From: Bacillus sp. SORGH_AS_0510
GTDB lineage: Bacteria; Bacillota; Bacilli; Bacillales; Cytobacillaceae
DNA: 64,000 bases
Direction: 5' to 3'
Assembly: GCF_030818775.1 (NCBI RefSeq)
Contig: NZ_JAUTAU010000001.1
Coordinates: 578,001-642,000, forward strand
Shown: in pieces, positions 7,946-16,965 of the stretch
Layout of the letters: each line of letters starts with the position of its first letter
Position numbering within the stretch: the stretch's first letter is position 1
Position numbers and translations under genes: made by a program
Notes under the pieces: generated by a model
Database searches by the model: none
Seen by the model: only the letters and a program-made list of their open reading frames with translations
Told to the model about the DNA's origin: nothing

Positions 7946-9523
7946 ATGCCACAACCAACTAACTATAATCATCCAGCCCTGTCCACATTTGAACGGATAA
8001 CAGATGGGATCATCAGCTTGGATGTAAACGGACAAATTATTTATATCAATCAACCAGCCGTGAAATTACTAAAAATAAATGAGAGCAACCCAGTCGGGCA
8101 ACCGCTGAACCAGCTCGTCCACAGCACACTCGCGCAAGCTCTACTAGACCAAGAACGAACGACCCCATTTCAAATGGAGCTGCAAGATAAAAACCTAGCC
8201 ATTCATGTCTATCCATCGTCCGACGGGGTCACCATTCTCATTCACGAATCAAATACAAACACAAGCACGGACTCGAAAAACAGGAACGTAGACACCCTGC
8301 AGGAGCAAAATGAAAAACTGCAACTTTTAACCGAAGCGACGACCCACTTATTATATAAAAATGAACCAAAAGAGCTGTTTGACGCCTTGTTTCATGACCT
8401 GGCTGAGCACCTGGACTTAGATGTCTATTTCAATTACGTCTATGACTCTTATAACAAAAACCTTAAGCTCACGAACTATGGCGGGATTAACGAATCCGTG
8501 GCAAAACAATTGGAATGGCTTGAACTAGGGGAGGCCGTGTGCGGCTGTGTAGCGCAGGACCAAAAGAGAATCAGTATAGAAAATGTGGATACATCCGATG
8601 ACGCAAGAGTGCAGCTGATTAAAGGCCTGGGGATCAAGGCATATGCTTGTCTTCCATTACTATATTATGGAAGACTGATCGGGACCCTCTCATTCGGCTC
8701 AAGGAAACGATCATCTTTTACAGAAATGGAAATCGACCTTATCGATAGGATTTGCCAGCACCTAGCGGCAACCCTTGAACGGACCTGTCTCATCACAGAA
8801 CTGACAGAGAAAAAGGAAGAAGCGGAAAAGGCCAATCAGGCGAAGACTGAATTCTTGTCGATCATTAGCCATGAATTACGGACACCGTTGAACTCTATTA
8901 TGGGTTTTGCTCAAATTTTAGAAGCGGACCCAAACGACCCGCTTACGCCAGGTCAACGAGAAAAAGTTCAAAAACTACTAAATTCTAGCCGACATTTGTC
9001 GATATTAATAAATGACATTATTGAAATTTCCCGCCTCAATTCTGGCAAACAGCCATTACACATTTATCAAGTGGACATTCCATCCACGATTTCCAAATGT
9101 GTAAAAATGATTCGTGCACTCGCGGATAAAAAGAACATTACAATGACAAGTCGGATAGATAGCGACCCGATCGGCACGGTCTACACCGACGAAAAGCGGG
9201 TAACCCAAATACTATTAAACCTTTTATCGAATGCAATCAAATACACACCTGACGATGGGCTGGTGATTGTCACTTGCCAGCAGGAGAATACCAACATCAG
9301 AATCACAGTGAGCGATACGGGGTTGGGGATTCCGACAGAAGAGCAGGAAAAAATCTTCGAGCCGTTCCATCGGATTTATCACAAGGACCATAATATAGAA
9401 GGAGCCGGAATTGGCTTATCGATTGTGAGAAAGTTTGTAACGGAACTAAAAGGCGAAGTGGGCGTAGAGAGTGAACCGGGAAAAGGGAGCCGATTTTGGA
9501 TCACACTTCCTAATCAACCATAA
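7946..9523 (+). CDS. PAS-GAF sensor histidine kinase
   Basis: A 525-residue cytoplasmic sensor kinase of a two-component system. Order: PAS domain (about 10-110, FERITDGIISLDVNGQI), linker helix, GAF domain (about 125-285), coiled coil, HisKA domain with H-box FLSIISHELRTPLNSIMGF (phospho-acceptor His near 313), and HATPase with N-box NLLSNAIKYT, G1 DTGLGI and G2 GAGIGLSI. No transmembrane segment is seen, so the signal is intracellular, perhaps bound by GAF or PAS. The response regulator gene follows after 17 bp and is the likely partner. Pairing a HisKA-type kinase with a LytTR regulator is less common than the LytS-type pairing. Confidence 0.92.
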   Translation: MPQPTNYNHPALSTFERITDGIISLDVNGQIIYINQPAVKLLKINESNPVGQPLNQLVHSTLAQALLDQERTTPFQMELQDKNLAIHVYPSSDGVTILIHESNTNTSTDSKNRNVDTLQEQNEKLQLLTEATTHLLYKNEPKELFDALFHDLAEHLDLDVYFNYVYDSYNKNLKLTNYGGINESVAKQLEWLELGEAVCGCVAQDQKRISIENVDTSDDARVQLIKGLGIKAYACLPLLYYGRLIGTLSFGSRKRSSFTEMEIDLIDRICQHLAATLERTCLITELTEKKEEAEKANQAKTEFLSIISHELRTPLNSIMGFAQILEADPNDPLTPGQREKVQKLLNSSRHLSILINDIIEISRLNSGKQPLHIYQVDIPSTISKCVKMIRALADKKNITMTSRIDSDPIGTVYTDEKRVTQILLNLLSNAIKYTPDDGLVIVTCQQENTNIRITVSDTGLGIPTEEQEKIFEPFHRIYHKDHNIEGAGIGLSIVRKFVTELKGEVGVESEPGKGSRFWITLPNQP

Positions 9524-9540
9524 CAGAAGGGGAGAGACAA

Positions 9541-10269
9541 ATGCAGCCGATTCGATGGGTACTGGCAGAGGACCATGAAGATTCAATGGAAATAATCAAG
9601 TATTTCATAAACGAAATGCCGGATTTCCAGCTAATCGGCACCTGCACCAATGGAGACGACTTAGTCGATCTGGTCATGCGATTGAAGCCTGACCTTGTCC
9701 TAACTGACATTAACATGCCGAAGAAGAACGGAATGCAGGCTGTAAAGGAATGTCTCTTCTTTCATCCAGCCCTTAAGTTGATTTTTCTAACGGGCTTTGA
9801 TCAATTTGCCATTGAAGCCTTTGAAATCTCAGCGGTCGATTATTTAGTGAAGCCCATTGAAAAAGAACGCTTGCAGTGGGCATTGGAAAAAGCAAAAACG
9901 ATTCTCCAGTTTGAAAAAGGCCAACTGGCAGCGGAGGACCATTGCATACATATGCTTCATTTAAAGGAACAAAACTCTACGCAGTACATCCCCCTGTCAG
10001 ACATCTACTTTATTGAAAAAGCAGGCAAGAAGTGCCTGGTCTATACAACTAACGAAATATATGAAACAAGCGAACCGATGAACAAGATTATCAACCGGCT
10101 CGATGATACCTTTTATCAGGCCCACCGGTCCAATATCATTAACCTTAGTAAAATCACGCAGATTATGCCGCAGAATGAAACCTATGTGGTCCTCTTTGAG
10201 AACTACGATAAACAAGCGAGCCTGTCAAAACTAAGGATCAATGAAGTTCGTGAACGGATGCAGGGGTAA
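9541..10269 (+). CDS. LytTR-family response regulator
   Basis: A 242-residue response regulator. The receiver domain (1-120) has acidic residues LAEDHED, phospho-acceptor Asp in LVLTDINMP, conserved Thr in FLTG and Lys in LVKPIE. The C-terminal LytTR DNA-binding domain (about 140-242) carries IYFIEKAGKKCLVYT and FYQAHRSNIINLSKI. It is cotranscribed with the kinase upstream. LytTR proteins bind paired direct repeats and often control exopolysaccharide, bacteriocin or competence genes. The exopolysaccharide operon 2 kb downstream is a plausible target. Confidence 0.92.
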   Translation: MQPIRWVLAEDHEDSMEIIKYFINEMPDFQLIGTCTNGDDLVDLVMRLKPDLVLTDINMPKKNGMQAVKECLFFHPALKLIFLTGFDQFAIEAFEISAVDYLVKPIEKERLQWALEKAKTILQFEKGQLAAEDHCIHMLHLKEQNSTQYIPLSDIYFIEKAGKKCLVYTTNEIYETSEPMNKIINRLDDTFYQAHRSNIINLSKITQIMPQNETYVVLFENYDKQASLSKLRINEVRERMQG

Positions 10270-10445
10270 GGTGGAGATATACAAAAAATTCAATATTTGG
10301 TAGTCCTCTCAGAAGGGTATAGAGAATTCCCTAAGTTCAAATTTTTGTGAAAAAATGTCGTGAAATGTCCTAATTATGTCGCTTCCTGTCCCTCTTTATT
10401 CAAATAGGGGATAAAACCGTACCTCTCGTGTCGATTCATGAATAG

Positions 10446-10475
10446 ACACATACCGGAATACATATTACAGTTAAC
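10446..10475 (+). promoter_or_regulatory. Possible LytTR direct-repeat site upstream of the EAL gene
   Basis: ACAGTTAAC (10467-10475) matches the core of AgrA/LytTR sites. A weaker copy, ACACATACC (10446-10454), lies exactly 21 bp upstream, the spacing used by LytTR dimers. Only 6 of 9 positions agree between the two, so this is tentative. Confidence 0.3.
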
Positions 10476-10516
10476 CCTAAGTATGGATGGATTTAGCGGG
10501 AAAGGAGCGAGGTAGG

Positions 10517-11269
10517 ATGAGCAGGTACGATGTGAAAAAGCTACAACTGGTGAAAATGGAACATGTATACCAGCCTATGTGGAATAGTAAGGATAAGACT
10601 CTCTTTGGATATGAAGCGTTGCTGAGGTTTCCAGAGGGCTTTGCGGATGAGGGCATTGAGGCATGCTTTGAATGGGCAAGAGAAGCAGGGGTACTTTACG
10701 ATCTCGATACCCGGTCGATTACGGGTGCGGCAGATAGCTTTCCGCTGTACCAACTGGATAAGGAGCGGTTGTTTATCAATATCTATCCGTCCACCTTGCT
10801 CCATCCGCAATTCGAGAAATTTATCGATCAATTTCTCCTGATCTATCCGCAAGCGGCTGGAAAAGTAGTGTTTGAATTAAATGAGACACAATCCGAAGAG
10901 GATAGTTGGGAAATCAAAGAACTAAAGGAAAAAGTGCAGCTCCTAAAAGAAAAGGGCTTTTATATAGCCTTAGATGATATTGGAAAAGGCGCGGCGGAAT
11001 TACAAAAGATCATTGAGCTAGCCCCGGATTATATTAAATTAGATCGCTATTTTTCAATAGATCTGGCAAAGAACAAGGAGAAACAGGAAATGATCTCCCT
11101 TTTTGTCCAATATTCCAAGGGGAAAATGGGACTTATTCTAGAAGGGATCGAACATGAATGGGATCTTGAAGCAGCACAGAAGCTGCAAGTACCTGTTGCG
11201 CAAGGGTATTTATTGGGTAGGCCGAAGAAATGCCCAACAGAGAGCGTGATTCCTGACTATACTGCATAA
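10517..11269 (+). CDS. EAL-domain protein (c-di-GMP phosphodiesterase or binding protein)
   Basis: A 250-residue stand-alone EAL-family protein. The signature appears as FGYEALLRF near residue 30 (ExLxR-type). Further family segments are LFINIYPSTL, VFELNET, IALDDIGKGAAELQ, PDYIKLDRYF and GLILEGIEHEWDLEAAQ. Most catalytic acidic positions (E in EALLR, N in FINI, DD in LDDIG, K in IKLD, E in LEGIE) appear present, so it may be active. The ATG at 10517 has AAAGGAG 11 bp upstream, preferred over the frame opening at 10487. Its place between two LytTR regulators and before the EPS operon suggests c-di-GMP turnover tied to surface polysaccharide. Confidence 0.88.
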   Translation: MSRYDVKKLQLVKMEHVYQPMWNSKDKTLFGYEALLRFPEGFADEGIEACFEWAREAGVLYDLDTRSITGAADSFPLYQLDKERLFINIYPSTLLHPQFEKFIDQFLLIYPQAAGKVVFELNETQSEEDSWEIKELKEKVQLLKEKGFYIALDDIGKGAAELQKIIELAPDYIKLDRYFSIDLAKNKEKQEMISLFVQYSKGKMGLILEGIEHEWDLEAAQKLQVPVAQGYLLGRPKKCPTESVIPDYTA

Positions 11270-11311
11270 TATTCTATGTAACAGCAAGCCTATGAGAAGA
11301 GGGGGACGGAT

Positions 11312-12046
11312 ATGGGAGAGGTCAAGGTAATCATTGTCGACGATGATTCTTCTTCTAGAACTCTTTTATCACATTTTATTCAGCTCGTTCCTGCCTACCA
11401 TGTGATTGGCGAAGCTGCATCTAGTAAGGAATGTATGGAGTTCATCAAAAAAGAGAAACCAGATCTTGCTTTAGTCGACATTGGGTTACCTGATGTCAAT
11501 GGCATAGAGACGGTACGGATGTGTAAAAAACTGCATCCCACACTGCAAGTCATTTTCATCACCGGTTATGATGAATACGCGGTCGATGCCTTTGCCCTTT
11601 CCGCGGTCGATTATCTCATCAAACCCATTGAGCGGGTCCGGTTATTTATGGCGTTGGAGAAGGCAAGAAAGTCAATTGAGATGATGAAAAGCATTGAAGC
11701 AAAGAAGAGTAAGAAAAAAAGAGTCAATAAACTAGCCTTTAAATCAAACCAGTCCTTTGTCTACCTTGCAGCAGACGAAATTCTTTATATTGAAAAAGAA
11801 GGTCGAAAGTCAGTGATCCATACGGAAGCGGATCAATTTGAAACGATGGAGTCCCTTCTAGACATGGAGGAGCGATTACCAGACACTTTCTTCAAAACAC
11901 ATCGATCGTATGTAGTGAACTTAAATCAGGTCGCGAAGATCGAGTCATTGGGTGAAACCTATGTGGCCACCTTTTCGCAATCAGAAAAGAGAGCCTACAT
12001 TTCCAAGCTGAAAATAAATATGGTGCATCGCTTCATGGCGAAGTAG
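11312..12046 (+). CDS. Second LytTR-family response regulator
   Basis: A 244-residue paralog of the regulator at 9541. Receiver: IIVDDDSSS, Asp in LALVDIGLPDVNG, Thr in FITGYDEYA, Lys in YLIKPIERV. A basic linker (AKKSKKKRVNK) leads to a LytTR domain with ILYIEKEGRKSVIHT and FFKTHRSYVVNLNQV. No second kinase gene is adjacent, so it may share the PAS-GAF kinase or have a distant partner. It is the last gene before the exopolysaccharide promoter. Confidence 0.92.
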   Translation: MGEVKVIIVDDDSSSRTLLSHFIQLVPAYHVIGEAASSKECMEFIKKEKPDLALVDIGLPDVNGIETVRMCKKLHPTLQVIFITGYDEYAVDAFALSAVDYLIKPIERVRLFMALEKARKSIEMMKSIEAKKSKKKRVNKLAFKSNQSFVYLAADEILYIEKEGRKSVIHTEADQFETMESLLDMEERLPDTFFKTHRSYVVNLNQVAKIESLGETYVATFSQSEKRAYISKLKINMVHRFMAK

Positions 12047-12227
12047 GGGGCTTAGTGAAGAGCCTCTTTTTTCGTGGATTTTCTACAGTTCTTATGAAAA
12101 TATATGCCAATTCACTAAACCCTCTTCAAATTTCTTACAAATAGGTGTTTAATAGAGTAGTGAAATAAAGCGGTGAAACAAATTTGAAATATTTCTGTCA
12201 AAAAACAGTAAATGCTGTCAGAATGTG

Positions 12228-12236
12228 TGATATAAT
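12228..12236 (+). promoter_or_regulatory. Extended -10 promoter of the exopolysaccharide operon
   Basis: TGATATAAT (12228-12236) is an extended -10 element 38 bp before the first gene of the operon. The -35 region is weak, which suits activator control. Just upstream TGTCA occurs twice (near 12197 and 12216) around ACAGTAAATG, a possible regulator site. Confidence 0.5.
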
Positions 12237-12273
12237 ATTCAATGTTTTGTATCAGGATATTTAGGAGGACGAA

Positions 12274-13023
12274 ATGGAAGAGACTATTAGTTTAAAAGAG
12301 TTACTTGAGACGTTGAAAAAGCGATTGCTCCTAATCGTTTCTATAACAGTCATTGCAGGATTAGTCAGTGGAATAGTAAGTTTTTACGTATTAACCCCGA
12401 TATACCAAGCTTCTACACAGATTCTCGTGAACCAAGCTAAAGGCGACCAGAGCATGTACAATCCTGGTGAAGTTCAAACCAATCTTCAATTAATCAATAC
12501 CTATAATGTCATTATTACAAGCCCAGCCATCCTAGATATCGTTTCAAAAGAATTGGATTTGGATCTGACGGCTTCTCAATTAAAAGAAAAAATTACTGTC
12601 GGTAGTGAAAAGGATTCCCAGGTAGTGAACCTGTCTGTTCAGGATCCAGATGCGAAAGTAGCGGCACAAATTGCAAACAAAACGGCAGAGGTATTCCAAA
12701 GCGAAATCTCAAAAATCATGAAAGTAGATAACGTCAGTATTTTAGCAAAAGCAGATGTCTCCGAAAATCCATCTCCAATTAAACCAAGACCATTAGTAAA
12801 TATCGCGATTGCGATTGTGGTGGGATTAATGGCCGGTGTCGGACTTGCTTTCTTACTAGAGTACTTCAATAACACGATTAAGAATGAACAAGATATCGAA
12901 AAAATACTAGGACTTCCGATCTTAGGTGTTATTGCAACCATCGAAGACCAAAAGCTAGAAGAATTAAAGAATAGAAAAGCAACAAGAAATACTGCAGTAA
13001 GAGGTGAGACCATTGGCTCTTAA
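12274..13023 (+). CDS. Wzz/CapA-type polysaccharide co-polymerase (BY-kinase activator)
   Basis: A 249-residue membrane protein of the chain-length-determinant family (YveK/CapA type). It has transmembrane helices near residues 18-40 and 172-194 around an extracytoplasmic domain, with a proline-rich motif NPSPIKPRP before the second helix. Such proteins set polymer length and activate the cytoplasmic tyrosine kinase through their C-terminal tail. A good AGGAGG site precedes ATG 12274. It is the first gene of the operon and overlaps the kinase gene start. Confidence 0.92.
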   Translation: MEETISLKELLETLKKRLLLIVSITVIAGLVSGIVSFYVLTPIYQASTQILVNQAKGDQSMYNPGEVQTNLQLINTYNVIITSPAILDIVSKELDLDLTASQLKEKITVGSEKDSQVVNLSVQDPDAKVAAQIANKTAEVFQSEISKIMKVDNVSILAKADVSENPSPIKPRPLVNIAIAIVVGLMAGVGLAFLLEYFNNTIKNEQDIEKILGLPILGVIATIEDQKLEELKNRKATRNTAVRGETIGS

Positions 13024-13717
13024 GAAGAAAATCAATCTACCAAGCCTAAGTGCTGGACGTAAGCTAATCACTTCGATTGCTCCAAAGTCCCCAATCTCTG
13101 AGCAATATCGTACGGTTCGTACCAATATCCAGTTCTCCTCTATTGACGGAGACATGAGAGTGATGATGGTGACTTCCTCTGGTCCTGGAGAAGGGAAATC
13201 TACCACAGCGGCGAACTTAGCCGTTACATTTGCACAACTTGGTAAAAAAGTACTACTAGTGGATGCGGACCTTCGTAAGCCAACCGTACATCATACGTTT
13301 TCTTTGGGCAATCAGGTTGGTTTCACTAATGTATTAACAAAGCAAGCTTCACTTGAGAAAGCGGTAGTGGAAACAGAAGAAAAGGATTTATTCGTCTTAA
13401 CAAGCGGACCCATTCCGCCGAATCCAGCCGAGCTATTAAGCTCAAAATCGATGGAGCATTTTGTCGAAGAAGTGAAAGCGCAATTCGACTATGTGATCTT
13501 CGACACGCCGCCATTACTAGCAGTTGCCGATCCACAAATCTTAGCGAATCAATGTGATGGTTCCATTCTTGTGGTTTACAGTGAAAGAACGGAAATGGAA
13601 GCAGCAAAGAAGAGTAAAGAACTTCTTGAAAATGCCAAAGGAAAACTTCTTGGAGTAGTGTTAAATCATAAGGAATTAAAAAATAGCGACTATTACTATT
13701 ACTACGGAACGAAGTAA
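13013..13717 (+). CDS. CpsD/CapB-family tyrosine-protein kinase (BY-kinase)
   Basis: A 234-residue cytoplasmic bacterial tyrosine kinase. Walker A SSGPGEGKSTTAAN, Walker A' VLLVDADLRKP and Walker B YVIFDTPPLL are all present. The C-terminal tyrosine cluster (DYYYYYG) is the autophosphorylation site. The start is taken as TTG 13013 (protein LALKKKIN...), with GAGGTGA just upstream; GTG 13004 is the alternative. It overlaps the Wzz-like gene, so the two are probably translationally coupled. It works with the co-polymerase upstream and the PHP phosphatase downstream. Confidence 0.92.
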   Translation: MALKKKINLPSLSAGRKLITSIAPKSPISEQYRTVRTNIQFSSIDGDMRVMMVTSSGPGEGKSTTAANLAVTFAQLGKKVLLVDADLRKPTVHHTFSLGNQVGFTNVLTKQASLEKAVVETEEKDLFVLTSGPIPPNPAELLSSKSMEHFVEEVKAQFDYVIFDTPPLLAVADPQILANQCDGSILVVYSERTEMEAAKKSKELLENAKGKLLGVVLNHKELKNSDYYYYYGTK

Positions 13718-13718
13718 A

Positions 13719-13757
13719 AAGAGAACAGGGTGGTAAAAATTACCACCCTATTCTCTT
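13719..13757 (+). terminator. Strong hairpin between kinase and phosphatase genes
   Basis: AAGAGAA-C-AGGGTGGTAA (13719-13736) pairs with its inverted copy up to 13757 around a very short loop. There is no clear U-run, so it may be an attenuator or an RNA-processing/stability hairpin rather than a full terminator. Confidence 0.45.
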
Positions 13758-13855
13758 GGATACGACAGTATTCGACAAAATACCACCCTTTCTGTATTTT
13801 ACAAAAAGTGGTACTATTGTAATGGTCCTAATATACCGGTTAGGGTGTGAGAAAA

Positions 13856-14620
13856 ATGGTAGATTTTCATTGTCATATATTGCCTGGTGTAGATGACGGG
13901 GCACAGAATTTGTCGGAAAGCATCGAAATGGCGAAGGTTGCTGCACAGCAAGGAATTCGTACCATTGTGGCTACCCCACATCATAAGAATAATCGCTATG
14001 AGAATGACAAGCAAAGTATTCTTACTAGAGTAGAAGAATTAAACCGAGTATTGCGAGATGAGAAGATAGATATAAACGTTCTTCCTGGCCAAGAAGTGAG
14101 GATCTACGGTGAATTAGCTGAAGGGTACGACTTGGGAGAAATCCTTCCGGTCAATCATACACAGTATGTACTAGTTGAATTCTCATCCAGTCATGTGCCG
14201 AGATACACGGAGACGTTATTTTATGACTTACAAAATAAAGGCCTCATCCCAGTGATTGTTCATCCTGAAAGAAACCAAGAGATTATCGAGAATCCAGAGA
14301 TTCTGTATAACTTGGTGCAAAAGGGTGCTTTATCACAGGTGACAGCTGGTAGTTTAATAGGGAACTTTGGGAAAAAGATTCAGAAATTTTCCTTCCAACT
14401 AGTTGAAGCCAACCTAACCCACTTTATTGCTTCTGATGCACATAATACTAGAAGTCGGACGTTCAAAATGCGAGAAGCATATGACCTCATCCAAGCGAAG
14501 TATGGAAATGAACTAGTTTACTTGTTTGAGGAAAATGCGGAGCTGTTAGTGGAAGGTAGTCATGTGTATAAAGAGACACCGGAACGAATTACTAGGAAAA
14601 GGTTTTTGGGTCTTTTTTAG
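13856..14620 (+). CDS. PHP-family tyrosine-protein phosphatase (YwqE/CapC/CpsB type)
   Basis: A 254-residue manganese-dependent phosphatase. The N-terminal metal motif is DFHCHILPGVDDGAQ. Further metal ligands lie in ATPHH, PGQEVR, VHPERN and ASDAHN. It removes phosphate from the BY-kinase and so resets the polymerisation cycle. The ATG at 13856 is preferred over the GTG three codons earlier because homologs begin at M-x-D-x-H-C-H. The EAR RNA follows after about 80 bp. Confidence 0.92.
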   Translation: MVDFHCHILPGVDDGAQNLSESIEMAKVAAQQGIRTIVATPHHKNNRYENDKQSILTRVEELNRVLRDEKIDINVLPGQEVRIYGELAEGYDLGEILPVNHTQYVLVEFSSSHVPRYTETLFYDLQNKGLIPVIVHPERNQEIIENPEILYNLVQKGALSQVTAGSLIGNFGKKIQKFSFQLVEANLTHFIASDAHNTRSRTFKMREAYDLIQAKYGNELVYLFEENAELLVEGSHVYKETPERITRKRFLGLF

Positions 14621-14701
14621 TTTTCTTTTGAATGGAGCTTCTTAGAGCTACTATATAAATGATTAAGCCGATGAGAACAAAATGGTTGTATTATACATCT
14701 A

Positions 14702-14850
14702 ATTCAGGCGGCATCGCCTGAACGGTGAGGCTACCCTGTCCGTTATCTGTGGGAGCACTCGATCATGCTGTGGGAGGAAGCTTGACCTTCCTATCCTTAG
14801 ACGCAGGTCGTCAAAAGCTTGGTGTGAGGACGGGTTAGATGCCCGTTTCA
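14702..14850 (+). ncRNA. EAR (eps-associated RNA) processive antitermination element
   Basis: A structured 150-nt leader inside the exopolysaccharide operon. It begins with a perfect stem-loop (TTCAGGCG-GCAT-CGCCTGAA, 14703-14722) followed by conserved-looking blocks (GGTGAGGCTACCC, GTGGGAGCACTCGATCATGC, GGAGGAAGCTTGACCTTCC, ACGCAGGTCGTCAAAAGCTT). It ends in an ACGGG...CCCGT helix (14830-14846). I recall these blocks from the Bacillales EAR/epsC motif, which promotes read-through of terminators in biofilm operons. Position within an EPS operon and just before an intrinsic terminator supports this. A covariance-model search would settle it. Confidence 0.8.
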
Positions 14851-14860
14851 ATAAAAAAAC

Positions 14861-14925
14861 AATAAATATCTAATGAAAGAATAAGTGTAAAGACACTTGC
14901 AATTCCATTAGATATTTATTTTTTT
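14861..14925 (+). terminator. Intrinsic terminator directly behind the EAR element
   Basis: A 15-bp stem AATAAATATCTAATG (14861-14875) pairs with CATTAGATATTTATT (14906-14920), encloses a small AAGTGT/ACACTT hairpin and ends in a T-run. It would stop transcription before galU unless antitermination operates. Confidence 0.8.
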
Positions 14926-14994
14926 GCTCAAATACCTTTAGTAAATTAAAGAAGTTCTAGAATTAGCTAATATATAGAGTGGAGGAAATTAAAG

Positions 14995-15888
14995 ATGAAA
15001 AAGGTTAGAAAAGCAATTATTCCAGCAGCTGGTTTAGGTACAAGATTTTTACCGGCAACAAAAGCGATGCCTAAAGAAATGCTTCCAATAGTGGACAAAC
15101 CCACAATCCAATACATAGTGGAAGAAGCGGTGGCAGCAGGTATTGAAGATATCATTATTGTAACGGGTAAAGGGAAACGTGCGATTGAAGACCATTTTGA
15201 TGCAGCATCTGAACTTGAAAGAAACTTAATAGAAAAAGAAAAGTATGATATTTTAGATAAGGTTCAGTACTCTACTAACCTAGCAGATATTCATTACATC
15301 CGTCAGAAAGAGCCTAAAGGACTTGGACATGCTGTTTGGTGTGCACGTAACTTTATTGGAAATGAGCCATTTGCTGTTCTTTTAGGTGATGATATTGTAC
15401 AAAGTAACACTCCATGTTTAAAACAATTAATAAACCACTATGAAGAAACTTTCTCTTCTGTTATTGGTGTTCAAACAGTATCAGAAAATGAAACACATCG
15501 CTATGGGATTATTGACCCATCTTCTCAAGAGGGGAGACTCTATCAGGTTAACAACTTCGTAGAGAAACCAAAACCTGGAACAGCGCCTTCAAATCTAGCT
15601 ATAATGGGCCGTTACATTTTAACACCAGAGATTTTTATGTTTCTTGACCGTCAGGAAAAAGGTGCGGGTGGGGAGATTCAATTAACAGATGCGATTCAAA
15701 AACTAAATGAGATACAAAGAGTGTTTGCTTATGATTTTGAAGGCAAAAGATTTGACGTTGGTGAAAAGTTTGGATTTGTAAAGACAACAATTGAATTTGC
15801 ACTACAGCATGAAGACCTCCATGATGATATGATAGATTACTTGAGAAGCTTAGTTTCCTCATTAGTTACAGAAAAGGTAATGTTATAG
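14995..15888 (+). CDS. galU: UTP-glucose-1-phosphate uridylyltransferase
   Basis: A 297-residue enzyme making UDP-glucose from UTP and glucose 1-phosphate. The nucleotide-binding motif [20 protein letters not shown] is at residues 13-32, followed by [13 protein letters not shown]. Further family motifs are [25 protein letters not shown] and DVGEKFGF. Its length is normal for GalU/GtaB. It is the first gene downstream of the EAR-terminator pair and supplies an activated sugar for the polymer. Confidence 0.95.
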   Translation: MKKVRKAIIPAAGLGTRFLPATKAMPKEMLPIVDKPTIQYIVEEAVAAGIEDIIIVTGKGKRAIEDHFDAASELERNLIEKEKYDILDKVQYSTNLADIHYIRQKEPKGLGHAVWCARNFIGNEPFAVLLGDDIVQSNTPCLKQLINHYEETFSSVIGVQTVSENETHRYGIIDPSSQEGRLYQVNNFVEKPKPGTAPSNLAIMGRYILTPEIFMFLDRQEKGAGGEIQLTDAIQKLNEIQRVFAYDFEGKRFDVGEKFGFVKTTIEFALQHEDLHDDMIDYLRSLVSSLVTEKVML

Positions 15889-15908
15889 AGAGAAGGTAGG
15901 GGTCAAGG

Positions 15909-16586
15909 TTGTCCAATCTAGCAAATCAAGATGTTGCTTATTTAGATAAACAAAAAACTAATGTACATGTAAACAATCGAAAGCCATACCTATTCACAAA
16001 AAGATTAGTTGATATCATGGGTGCTTCATGCGGAATTATCTTGTTAAGTTTTCTTTTTGTAGTTATCGGCATTTTAATCAAGATCGAAGACCCCAAAGGA
16101 AAAGTTTTCTTCTCACAAAAGCGAGTAGGGTTTAATGGCAAGGAATTTAAAATGTATAAATTCCGGTCGATGGTATCGAATGCAGAAGAAAAACTCTCTG
16201 AACTATTAAAGCATAATGAGATATCTGGTGCGATGTTTAAAATGAAGGCTGATCCGAGGATAACTAAAGTAGGGAAGTTTATCAGAAAGACAAGTATTGA
16301 TGAACTGCCACAGCTTTTTAATGTATTAAAGGGTGAAATGAGTTTAGTTGGCCCGCGTCCGCCGCTTCCAAGAGAAGTTGCTTTATACTCTGATTACGAT
16401 AAGCAGCGTTTGATGGTGACGCCAGGCTGTACAGGGCTTTGGCAAGTGAGCGGAAGAAATAGTGTTGGATTTGAGGATATGGTAGAACTTGATCTTGAAT
16501 ATATCCGCAAATGCTCATTATATTTTGATTTGAAAATTATTTTAAAAACGCTCTTGGTATTATTTGGTTCTAGAGATGCATTCTAG
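15909..16586 (+). CDS. Priming sugar-1-phosphate transferase (WbaP/EpsL-type)
   Basis: A 225-residue polyprenyl-phosphate sugar phosphotransferase that starts repeat-unit assembly on undecaprenyl phosphate. It has one hydrophobic segment (residues about 34-58) and then the conserved KVFFSQKRVGFNGKEFKMYK, FRSM, KTSIDELPQLFNVL, MSLVGPRPPLP and PGCTGLWQVSGR. It is a single-domain form without the large N-terminal membrane region. The TTG start at 15909 follows GGTAGGGG. A 380-bp gap separates it from the glycosyltransferase genes. Confidence 0.92.
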   Translation: MSNLANQDVAYLDKQKTNVHVNNRKPYLFTKRLVDIMGASCGIILLSFLFVVIGILIKIEDPKGKVFFSQKRVGFNGKEFKMYKFRSMVSNAEEKLSELLKHNEISGAMFKMKADPRITKVGKFIRKTSIDELPQLFNVLKGEMSLVGPRPPLPREVALYSDYDKQRLMVTPGCTGLWQVSGRNSVGFEDMVELDLEYIRKCSLYFDLKIILKTLLVLFGSRDAF

Positions 16587-16965
16587 AAATGACCATAGTA
16601 TTGAAACAACTGTGAAAAGGTTCTTTTTGTCCAAGAAAAAGTCTGTTTAAAATGTGAAAAAGTCTAGAAGCTAGCCCACTCATCTTAATGAGATGAGTGG
16701 GCTGCTGTTAAAGATCACAAATAATCCGCAGTTAACGCCTGTGATTGGATGAACCAAACTTTTTCCCATATGAATGAAGTGAAGAATATTGCGGTTTTGC
16801 CAAAGTATAGGGATTTGACGGAAACAGAAAATTAGGTCGTTTTCTGGTGGGCTTGGTCTGTATAATTAATTCCTGTGACATGGAGCATGTTATCTGAGGA
16901 AGCACTTAAGAGCTAAGTATTGAATGTGAAGTAAAGATATAGTAAGTACGGAAAAGGAGGAAATT
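16587..16965 (+). other. Non-coding gap inside the EPS locus
   Basis: No convincing gene. It contains a strong hairpin (16673-16703) and a TATAAT box at 16861-16866 about 100 bp before the next gene, so the glycosyltransferase genes may have their own internal promoter. The gap may be the junction between a conserved module and a variable polysaccharide-specific module. Confidence 0.45.
16673..16703 (+). terminator. Hairpin after the priming transferase
   Basis: AGCCCACTCATCT and AGATGAGTGGGCT form a near-perfect 13-bp stem. No U-run follows, so termination strength is uncertain. Confidence 0.45.

Noticed and set aside
12639..13607. Minus-strand frames opposite the Wzz and BY-kinase genes
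   Set aside because: Shadows of two well-supported genes.
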